Shown in pieces: positions 9,621 to 16,938 of a stretch of 64,000 nt of DNA. Positions within the stretch are counted from its first letter, which is position 1; every line of letters starts with the position of its first letter. The notes beneath the pieces were generated by a model. That model was not told the DNA's origin. It saw only the letters and a program-made list of their open reading frames with translations, and ran no database searches. This DNA is from Parabacteroides merdae ATCC 43184 (GTDB taxonomy: Bacteria; Bacteroidota; Bacteroidia; Bacteroidales; Tannerellaceae): the NCBI RefSeq assembly GCF_025151215.1, contig NZ_CP102286.1:3472001-3536000 (forward strand), given 5' to 3'. The position numbers and the translations under genes were made by a program.

Positions 9621-12600
9621 TTAATATCGTTTTACTATTTTGACCGCATCTGCCGTCACGCTTCGTAGCTTGCACTCGTTCGTCAGGGTGATCCGGACCG
9701 TATCGGAACTGAAGTAGTAGGCGCCTATAGGTTCCCAGCCTTCATTCGCTTTTTTCAGATCTATATAAGCATCTTCGTTTTCTTCGTCATACTCCACCTT
9801 AAAATGGTATTCACCGCCAGCCTGCTTATTATATTTCAGCTCATTGTCTTTGGAAACATAATAGTAGACATCATATTGTCCGGCAGAAAGAATCGGAACT
9901 TTCCAGGTTGCCGTTTGGCTGCCGTTACCACTCTTGATCACATAGGCTGACCGGATATAGCGGCCATAGTAGGCGGCATTCGTCGTAGCCGTCCACTGCA
10001 ACGGGGCACGCCAGGGAGAGACACCGGCATATTTAAAAGAAGTATTTTCGACCTTATCGAGCCACTTGGGCAGAAGCCCAACCACGGCTGGTTCGGACAG
10101 GAAAAAAAGAGAATCTTCATTATCGACGATCACCTCTCCTTCCACTACGGGAGAAAAGTCTGTAACAATGAAATCTCCTTCGGTATCGACCGCCCTCTCT
10201 CGTTCTTCCCGGATGTTAGTAACAGGCAGGTTCAGTATACTCGGCAGATTTCCGGCTATCAGCGTATTCACATCCACTTGGCGAGGCGCTTCCTCCCAGA
10301 CCGTTACCAGCAACTTGGTCTGTCGGGCGGCAAGAGGCAGTTTACGGCTCACACGCGGATCGATACTCGGACCATAGCCTCCGATCTGTATATTGAGTTG
10401 AAGCATACCGTCATTATCAGAATTATTGCTGACCAATTGCTTCAGCACGAAACTCTCCTGTCCCTTGTTCGTGATCTTGGTCACTTCGGGCTGCCCGATC
10501 GTATAGAAAGGAAGAGGCGTCGGACGATCCCATCCGGAAATACCTGCACGGATATCGGCCCCGCTGATCATCTCCAACGTATCTAACAGGTTCTCAAAGC
10601 GCATATTACGAAATTCGTTCCGTTCCAACAGGGCATACAGGGAATCCCTGAACAGACTGATCCCCATATTCACTTCGGCAGGAGCAAACAAGCAATACCC
10701 TTTCAGACTGATCGTGTTATTCAGCAAATCGAGATGTTTCACATCAGACAGAAGCTCTTTAAACGAATATCTCTCCATCAGCAGGTTCGCTTTCTCATTA
10801 TTGCTGATCCCGTTTATCTCGCGTTCCCACCCATTATTATCGGATTTCCTCTGCAGATAAAGTTCGACCAACCGGTTCGTAACAGACCATTCGGAAGAAT
10901 AGATATTATACCGGAAATTATAGAGTTCGGGAAACAGGAAATATGGATTGCTTTGGGAAGAGATATTGAACTTGCCTCGACTGCCAGAAGAGAAATTATA
11001 GTTACCTTCCGTCTGCGAAAAAATCCACAGGAAACTGTTCATCACCCGAATCTCCGCCTCTTCTTCACTGATCTCACGCCCTCCCCGCTTCGACCATTTC
11101 AACTGGTTTTTCTTGCTTCTGACAAAATCCATCTGATTGAACATACAGCCCAGTTCCGGGAAAAGAACCATTTCCGGCTGCACCACTTCCTGCGCTTGCG
11201 ACCAGGAACGGACATAGCTATAGAACTGTGCCGGAACTTCCACCACTGAAAACCGGTCGAACGGGTAACTCAACTTATACGTACGTTCGAGATTCTCCCG
11301 CAGGTTGCGGATCAATCCCGGAATCGTATCACGGATCGAATCGAACGCCGCCTCGTAATAATCGTGCCCTTTTATATGCCAGATGCTATAGAGCGTACTA
11401 TCACTTTCCACACTCTTCTGTTCGTATTTTCCGATAATAAGGGAAATGGACTGATAGGGATTGTTTGCTGACTGCGAAATAGCAACCAGTCCGGGAAGCG
11501 GCTTCACATCCAACCGAAAACGACTGAAATAGGTCTGTTGCCAATCAGGACTCTTGTCGCTATACCCCGTTCCGGGGCGCGGATACCAATAGGTTTCGGG
11601 CGTAAACAGCACATAATCTGATGTCTGAAAACTATATTTCTTATCGAGCTTAAGCATTTCCTTATCATACGGTTGCTGCAAGACCTCCTCCGGGATATCC
11701 AGATAACAAAAATCATCTTTTATCCTCCCTTCATAACTGACCGAAAACGAAATGGTATCACCCTTTTCTATCTCCCTTCCGAAATCCACCGCTAAAATCT
11801 GTTCCTCCCGCTTAAAATTCAACGACTTCTCTCCATCCTTTACCTCCTCGACCCTCAATCCGGGATTCAGGCAAAAGATAAATACTTCCGATGCAGCAAG
11901 CGCCGTTCCCTCCATCCCGACAACGGAACGGATTGTTTCAGACTTCTGTTCCACCGAAATATCGTAGTAATCAATCGCCATCTTTGGCTCATATACATAT
12001 TTATTGTTAATACTTGTGTACAAAGCACGCATCTCCCCTTCCCTGAGAATCGAACGTACATGTCGAAAACCCGCCGTCACCATTAGCAAGAACATGCAGA
12101 ACGAAAGGAACAACCACGGATAATGGCTTCTCCTAGCATTCGGCAACCGCTTGAACAAGAAGATCGTAAAGAAGATGAATCCCAAACCGGCAAAGAAATA
12201 AATCGCTCGGTGGTTTAAGATCAGCTCCAGGTTACTGAACCCGACGATCGTCGATTTGAACAACGGCAAGTTATACACCATATAATCGAACAGGTAGTAG
12301 AACTTATCCTGTATATAAAACAAGGTCAGCCCAATATACCCTAACAAAAGTATAAAAGTGAGCGCCTGGTTCTTTAACAACAACATAAGGAAAATTGAAA
12401 GTCCGATGATAAATATCAAAGTAGGAATACTGATCAGAAAGAAATAAACCAGATAAGCCGGCAAATCGACCGTCACGCCCGATGCCATAAAGTTAAAAGC
12501 CAGCACAATCGCCAATACCAGCAGGTTCAGGAACAGGAACACCCTGAGGTTTCCCCATATCTTCCCGACCACATACTCGGCATTACTGAGCGGCCGGACA

Positions 12601-12893
12601 TAAAAGACCTCGGAAGTATCGAGCTTCTTGTCCCTTTTCAGAAATTCGGAAGAAAGGAAAACTGCGACCACCGCCTGTCCCGTATTCAACAACAAAAGGT
12701 TCAGATAGGGTATATTGGATGAAACCGATTTTGCAAACCACAGGCCGAAATTGTCCTCCATCAACATCATGGCAAAGTTGAAAAATCCTAAAAACACCAC
12801 GGCAAGCAGGGTGAAGATACGGAAAAACCAACTCCTCACCAATATCTTGCTTTCGTATTTAGCTACAGATCGTATGTTCGTGATAAATGACAT
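9621..12893 (-). CDS. ABC-2 permease fused to degenerate M1-peptidase-like and golvesin-like domains
   Basis: A chimeric membrane protein of about 1090 residues. Residues about 15-285 hold six or seven hydrophobic helices of an ABC-2 permease (SWFFRIFTLLAVVFLGFFNF; the run around LISIPTLIFIIGLSIFLMLLL). The remainder is predicted to be extracytoplasmic. About residues 300-870 resemble the M1 aminopeptidase scaffold found fused to ABC-2 permeases in Bacteroidetes, with a beta N-domain and the segment FSVVEVPAQFYSYVRSW, but no HEXXH zinc motif is present, so peptidase activity is unlikely. The last 150 residues (SAYVIKSGNGSQTATWKVP to the end) look like a golvesin/xanthan-lyase C-terminal beta domain. 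The ABC ATPase gene lies 16 bp upstream and is the obvious partner. ATG 12893 is chosen over an upstream TTG. Confidence 0.8.
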   Translation of the reverse strand: MSFITNIRSVAKYESKILVRSWFFRIFTLLAVVFLGFFNFAMMLMEDNFGLWFAKSVSSNIPYLNLLLLNTGQAVVAVFLSSEFLKRDKKLDTSEVFYVRPLSNAEYVVGKIWGNLRVFLFLNLLVLAIVLAFNFMASGVTVDLPAYLVYFFLISIPTLIFIIGLSIFLMLLLKNQALTFILLLGYIGLTLFYIQDKFYYLFDYMVYNLPLFKSTIVGFSNLELILNHRAIYFFAGLGFIFFTIFLFKRLPNARRSHYPWLFLSFCMFLLMVTAGFRHVRSILREGEMRALYTSINNKYVYEPKMAIDYYDISVEQKSETIRSVVGMEGTALAASEVFIFCLNPGLRVEEVKDGEKSLNFKREEQILAVDFGREIEKGDTISFSVSYEGRIKDDFCYLDIPEEVLQQPYDKEMLKLDKKYSFQTSDYVLFTPETYWYPRPGTGYSDKSPDWQQTYFSRFRLDVKPLPGLVAISQSANNPYQSISLIIGKYEQKSVESDSTLYSIWHIKGHDYYEAAFDSIRDTIPGLIRNLRENLERTYKLSYPFDRFSVVEVPAQFYSYVRSWSQAQEVVQPEMVLFPELGCMFNQMDFVRSKKNQLKWSKRGGREISEEEAEIRVMNSFLWIFSQTEGNYNFSSGSRGKFNISSQSNPYFLFPELYNFRYNIYSSEWSVTNRLVELYLQRKSDNNGWEREINGISNNEKANLLMERYSFKELLSDVKHLDLLNNTISLKGYCLFAPAEVNMGISLFRDSLYALLERNEFRNMRFENLLDTLEMISGADIRAGISGWDRPTPLPFYTIGQPEVTKITNKGQESFVLKQLVSNNSDNDGMLQLNIQIGGYGPSIDPRVSRKLPLAARQTKLLVTVWEEAPRQVDVNTLIAGNLPSILNLPVTNIREERERAVDTEGDFIVTDFSPVVEGEVIVDNEDSLFFLSEPAVVGLLPKWLDKVENTSFKYAGVSPWRAPLQWTATTNAAYYGRYIRSAYVIKSGNGSQTATWKVPILSAGQYDVYYYVSKDNELKYNKQAGGEYHFKVEYDEENEDAYIDLKKANEGWEPIGAYYFSSDTVRITLTNECKLRSVTADAVKIVKRY

Positions 12894-12909
12894 AGGCAAG
12901 TGATCTCTT

Positions 12910-13803
12910 TTAATCGTTTCTCCAACGGTTCAACTTGTTTTCCATATAATAGACATAGGCATGTTCCAGATTAGGCGGATAGGATTCCGCATCATATCCC
13001 TGTACCTCGTCAGCCACGACCTGCACTTCCCAGCCCGTACCGGAGGGAATCGTCGAGATAACCGGATACAGTTTATCCACCTCATGCAATTCGTCGCTAG
13101 TCACCCGTATACGCCACACTTTTCCTTCCGCCTGCCTCAACATATCTTGCGGGGAACCGTAAAAAGAAACTTCTCCCTTATTCATAAGCGCCATACAGTT
13201 GCATGTACTCGATATATCGCCCACGATATGGGTGGAAAGGATAATTGTCACGTCGTTTTCGCTGACTTCCGACAGGAGATTGCGAAAACGAATCCGCTCC
13301 TCAGGATCGAGCCCCGTCGTGGGTTCGTCTACAATAATCACTTTCGGGTGATGAATCAATGCCTGCGCAATCCCCAAACGGCGCTTCATACCTCCCGACA
13401 ACTTATTGGCATACCGGTCGCGTACATCGAAAAGTCCGACATTCTCCAGCATCTCGTCCACTGCATTTTTCCGCAAAGACTTACAGTTCATACCGGAAAG
13501 ACGCGCAGCATAATCTAAAAACTCATACGTTTTATATTTGGCGAAAAAACGGAAATCCTGTGGTAGATATCCCAATACCCCCCGTATCTCCTTGCGCTGC
13601 CGCATCAGGTCGTACCCGCAGATATTCACCTCACCCGAAGTAGGTTCCATAAGAGCCACTAAAATACGCATCAAAGTAGATTTGCCAGCCCCGTTCGGGC
13701 CCAAAAGTCCGAACATACCAGTCGGTATTTCTAGACAGACATCTTTCAATGCGTGGTTTCCGTTCGGATACACTTTATTGAGTTTTCTAATCGATATGCT
13801 CAT
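12910..13803 (-). CDS. ABC transporter ATP-binding protein (ABC-2 type partner)
   Basis: Cytoplasmic ATPase of about 297 residues. Motifs seen are Walker A GPNGAGKST (near residue 37), the signature LSGGMKRRLGIAQ, Walker B KVIIVDEPTTGLDP, and the H-loop STHIVGD. The order and sequence fit the CcmA/NatA-like class that pairs with ABC-2 permeases. It is the first gene of the operon, 16 bp before the permease/M1-like gene, with which it should form the transporter. The ATG at 13803 is preferred to the TTG two codons earlier. An AT-rich leader upstream contains a weak TATCTTTA match to the Bacteroidales -7 box, but I cannot fix the promoter. Confidence 0.95.
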   Translation of the reverse strand: MSISIRKLNKVYPNGNHALKDVCLEIPTGMFGLLGPNGAGKSTLMRILVALMEPTSGEVNICGYDLMRQRKEIRGVLGYLPQDFRFFAKYKTYEFLDYAARLSGMNCKSLRKNAVDEMLENVGLFDVRDRYANKLSGGMKRRLGIAQALIHHPKVIIVDEPTTGLDPEERIRFRNLLSEVSENDVTIILSTHIVGDISSTCNCMALMNKGEVSFYGSPQDMLRQAEGKVWRIRVTSDELHEVDKLYPVISTIPSGTGWEVQVVADEVQGYDAESYPPNLEHAYVYYMENKLNRWRND

Positions 13804-13867
13804 CAACAAGTAAATTCAAATTCATATAAATAGAGAGTCTAAAGATAATAGTTATAATATAAAAACA

Positions 13868-13934
13868 GGCACGGATTACATGGATTTCACAGTTTTAAAT
13901 CAAATTAAACCGTGCAATCCGTGTAATCCGTGCC
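13868..13934. terminator. Inverted repeat between convergent-end gene and rubrerythrin; probable terminator
   Basis: The arms GGCACGGATTACA (13868-13880) and TGTAATCCGTGCC (13922-13934) are perfect complements around an AT-rich loop that itself contains a partial copy (CCGTGCAATCCGTG). It lies just after the rubrerythrin stop on the minus strand. The GTAATCCGTG unit repeated in both orientations may be a small repetitive element rather than a plain terminator. Confidence 0.5.
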
Positions 13935-13967
13935 CGAAAAACAGATAAAACTATGTAAATCTATCGA

Positions 13968-14546
13968 TTAATAGTTCTGTTTCATCGGTTCGAAGTAAGC
14001 CTGAGGATGTTCGCATGCCGGACATTTCTGCGGAGCTTTCTTTGATTCGATAACGAAACCGCAATTACGACACTGCCATAAAATAGCTTCGGCTTTTTCA
14101 AACACCGTACCTGTTTCGATGTTAGACAACAGCTTGCGATACCGTTTTTCGTGTTCAGCCTCAACCTTGGCAATCATACGGAAAGCAACAGCAATAGTTT
14201 TAAATCCTTCTTCTTCAGCAATATCAGCGAAAGCAGGGTAAAGGTCAGCCCACTCTTCGTTTTCTCCGGCAGCAGCAGCAGCCAGGTTTTCAGCAGTTGT
14301 TCCGATCACGCCTGCCGGATAAGCTGCTGTGATTTCAACCATACCACCTTCGAGGAATTTGAAGAAACGTTTGGCGTGTTCCTTTTCCTGTTCAGCTGTT
14401 TCCATAAATACACCTGCAATTTGTTCGTAACCTTCTTTTTTGGCCACGCTTGCGAAGAACGTGTAACGACTTCTTGCCTGAGATTCACCGGCAAATGATT
14501 TCAGCAGATTCTGCTCGGTACGAGTACCCTTAATACTTTTTTCCAT
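13968..14546 (-). CDS. rbr: Rubrerythrin
   Basis: Non-haem di-iron peroxidase of 192 residues that reduces hydrogen peroxide in anaerobes, using electrons from rubredoxin-type carriers. The ferritin-like four-helix domain shows the family's Glu pattern ([45 protein letters not shown]). The C-terminal rubredoxin-like knuckle has CRNCGFV and [11 protein letters not shown], giving the four iron ligands. Length and domain order are normal. It is transcribed alone, divergent from the SulP gene, and has one of the best Bacteroidales promoter matches in the window. Confidence 0.97.
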   Translation of the reverse strand: MEKSIKGTRTEQNLLKSFAGESQARSRYTFFASVAKKEGYEQIAGVFMETAEQEKEHAKRFFKFLEGGMVEITAAYPAGVIGTTAENLAAAAAGENEEWADLYPAFADIAEEEGFKTIAVAFRMIAKVEAEHEKRYRKLLSNIETGTVFEKAEAILWQCRNCGFVIESKKAPQKCPACEHPQAYFEPMKQNY

Positions 14547-14606
14547 AATGCTAATTTATGTATATATAAAATAAGTTCATATAATCACCCCTAAATAAAT
14601 AACGTT

Positions 14607-14639
14607 CAAAGGTAGGAAAATGTTCAAGCAAACAGCAAA
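14607..14639 (-). promoter_or_regulatory. Bacteroidales-type promoter of rbr
   Basis: On the minus strand, TTTG (14639-14636) is followed after 21 bp by TACCTTTG (14614-14607). This fits the Bacteroides consensus TTTG-N19-21-TAnnTTTG and leaves a leader of about 55 nt before the rubrerythrin ATG. Confidence 0.65.
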
Positions 14640-14811
14640 TTTACATATACAAAATATTTCTATAACCCAATAGATAATATTTATGCTAACCCGAAAATAA
14701 ATTATTTAAGTATCTAACTGCAGATTCCTTTGCAGGAGACAGAAGGTTTCATTGCAACAACAGATTCATACAAGCTTATAAAAAAGATTAAAAACATATT
14801 TACTTTTTTTG

Positions 14812-14819
14812 TAACTTTG
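14812..14819 (+). promoter_or_regulatory. -7 box of the SulP gene promoter
   Basis: TAACTTTG followed by C matches the Bacteroidales -7 consensus TAnnTTTG, 28 bp before the ATG. No clear TTTG -33 element was found at the usual spacing. Confidence 0.5.
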
Positions 14820-14847
14820 CAGCACTTTTAATCAATCAGGCAGAAAG

Positions 14848-16524
14848 ATGAAGAACAAGTTTGATTTTCAGCCCAAGCTAGTATCAGCGCTGAAAAACTA
14901 CTCTAAAGAGAAATTTATGACCGACCTGATGGCCGGTATTATTGTTGGGATCGTAGCATTACCACTCGCTATCGCTTTCGGTATCGCTTCGGGAGTAAGC
15001 CCGGAAAAAGGGTTGATCACCGCTATTCTCGGTGGATTTTTCGTATCGTTGTTAGGAGGATGCAACGTACAAATCGGCGGACCGACAGGTGCGTTTATCG
15101 TAATCGTATACGGCATTATCCAAAATTTCGGAATCGAAGGACTGGCTATCGCCACTGTTGTCGCCGGTATTATTCTAGTAATCATGGGGGCGTTGAAACT
15201 AGGAACAGTTATCAAGTTTATCCCCTACCCGATCGTTGTCGGTTTCACCAGTGGTATCGCCCTCACCATTTTCACCACGCAGATGAAAGACCTTTTTGGG
15301 CTGACAATGGATAAGGTCCCTGCGGATTTCATTTCCAAATGGATCGCCTATTTCGAACATTTCGATACGATGAACCTCTGGTCGTTACTGATCGGGCTTA
15401 CCAGTATCGTGATTATCGCCATCACACCGAAGTTTTCCAAAAAGATTCCGGGTTCGTTGATTGCCATTATCCTGATGACAGTTGTCGTCTACGTCATGCG
15501 CTATCATTTAGGGATCACGGGAATCGAAACGATCGGAGACCGTTTTACGATCAATGCTTCCCTGCCCGGTCCCGAAACGATCAACTTCAATATGGAAACG
15601 ATCAATCTTCTGCTTCCTTCCGCATTCACCATCGCAATGTTAGGAGCAATCGAATCGTTGCTGTCCGCTACGGTGGCCGACGGTGTGACAGGAGACAAGC
15701 ATAACTCCAATACCGAACTGATTGCACAAGGGGCCGCCAATATCATCGTACCTGTCTTCGGCGGTATTCCCGTTACCGGTGCGATTGCCCGTACCATGAC
15801 GAATATCAACAACGGCGGACGCACTCCGGTTGCCGGCATCATCCATGCAATCGTATTGTTGCTGATTTTACTCTTTTTGGGTCCGTTGACCAAACATATT
15901 CCGATGGCTTGCCTGGCAGGCGTGTTGATTATCGTTTCGTATAATATGAGTGAATGGCGTACGTTCCGTTCGCTGATGAAGAACCCGAAAAGCGATGTGT
16001 CGGTGTTGCTGGTAACTTTCTTTCTGACGGTTATCTTCGACCTGACGATCGCAATCGAAGTAGGATTGCTTATCGCCATGTTCCTCTTTATGAAGCGTGT
16101 AGCTGAAACGACTCATGTATCGGTAGTAAAAGACGAGATCGATCTATCGGACGATGGAGAAATCCACCATGACGAAGAAGTCCTTTCCCTTCCTAAAGGT
16201 GTGGAAGTATATGAAATCGACGGTCCGTTTTTCTTCGGGGTGGCAAGTAAGTTCGACGATATCATGCACAATATGGGAGATAAACCGAAGATCCGTATCA
16301 TCCGCATGCGTAAGGTTCCCTTTATGGACTCGACAGGATTGCATAACTTAGAGAACCTGTTCCGCCTGTCACAAGCCGAACACATACATATGATTCTTTC
16401 AGGGGTGAACGAGCATGTACGTCGTGTACTTGTCAAATCTGGTTTCGACAAAAAGATCGGAACGGAAAATATTTGCAGCAATATAAACGAAGCTGTAGCA
16501 AAAGCACACGAAGCAATAAGATAA
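14848..16524 (+). CDS. SulP family inorganic anion transporter with STAS domain
   Basis: Membrane anion transporter (SLC26/SulP), 558 residues. The N-terminal part opens with KFMTDLMAGIIVGIVALPLAIAFG, the conserved TM1 region, followed by many hydrophobic helices to about residue 420 (for example GGCNVQIGGPTGAFIVIVYG). The C-terminal STAS domain (about residues 445-558) carries FMDSTGLHNLENL, the usual STAS Ser-Thr-Gly loop. Substrate cannot be read from sequence; sulfate, bicarbonate and dicarboxylates are all known in the family. It is a single-gene unit with its own promoter box and a strong terminator. Confidence 0.93.
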   Translation: MKNKFDFQPKLVSALKNYSKEKFMTDLMAGIIVGIVALPLAIAFGIASGVSPEKGLITAILGGFFVSLLGGCNVQIGGPTGAFIVIVYGIIQNFGIEGLAIATVVAGIILVIMGALKLGTVIKFIPYPIVVGFTSGIALTIFTTQMKDLFGLTMDKVPADFISKWIAYFEHFDTMNLWSLLIGLTSIVIIAITPKFSKKIPGSLIAIILMTVVVYVMRYHLGITGIETIGDRFTINASLPGPETINFNMETINLLLPSAFTIAMLGAIESLLSATVADGVTGDKHNSNTELIAQGAANIIVPVFGGIPVTGAIARTMTNINNGGRTPVAGIIHAIVLLLILLFLGPLTKHIPMACLAGVLIIVSYNMSEWRTFRSLMKNPKSDVSVLLVTFFLTVIFDLTIAIEVGLLIAMFLFMKRVAETTHVSVVKDEIDLSDDGEIHHDEEVLSLPKGVEVYEIDGPFFFGVASKFDDIMHNMGDKPKIRIIRMRKVPFMDSTGLHNLENLFRLSQAEHIHMILSGVNEHVRRVLVKSGFDKKIGTENICSNINEAVAKAHEAIR

Positions 16525-16526
16525 AT

Positions 16527-16572
16527 AAAAAATAGCTCCCGTCCTCCTTTTTTCAGATGGGAGCTATTTTTT
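16527..16572 (+). terminator. Rho-independent terminator after the SulP gene
   Basis: Stem AAAAATAGCTCCC (16528-16540) pairs with GGGAGCTATTTTT (16559-16571), followed by a T-run. It starts a few bases after the SulP stop codon. Confidence 0.85.
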
Positions 16573-16609
16573 CAGATTGGAGAAAAGATAATTCCGTACG
16601 ACTCAAACA

Positions 16610-16774
16610 TCACACAAACGCTATATGAAGAAAACGGTCTCCCGATTTATCCTCCCTTGCCTCAAACACAAACTCTTTTGCAATCGTCTCTGCATCTTCA
16701 AAACTAAACCCATTCTCCGGCTGGCTCCAATACCAGAGCTGCGGGACATTTTTTTTGCTATTCGATGATTCCAT
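16610..16774 (-). CDS. Small hypothetical protein (54 aa)
   Basis: Open frame from ATG 16774 to TGA 16610. It reads MESSNSKKNVPQLWYWSQPE and then continues with NGFSFEDAETIAKEF to the end IAFV. It is too short for most gene callers. The amino-acid content (tryptophans, acidic helix) looks like coding sequence, and it fills an otherwise empty gap between the SulP terminator and the protease gene. No family is recognised, and there is no strong ribosome-binding site, which is normal in Bacteroidales. Conservation in related genomes would decide whether it is real. Confidence 0.4.
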   Translation of the reverse strand: MESSNSKKNVPQLWYWSQPENGFSFEDAETIAKEFVFEAREDKSGDRFLHIAFV

Positions 16775-16938
16775 TATTTTATATATTTATCCAACTTTAT
16801 CCATAAGACACAGAATATGAAAAAACCCCTATCCAAATCAGAAATAAATATTACATTTGTCAATTCTGTCTATACCTTTAAATTGGATACCAGGATATTG
16901 GTTATACAAAAACAGATTTATATCCAATTATAAAATAT

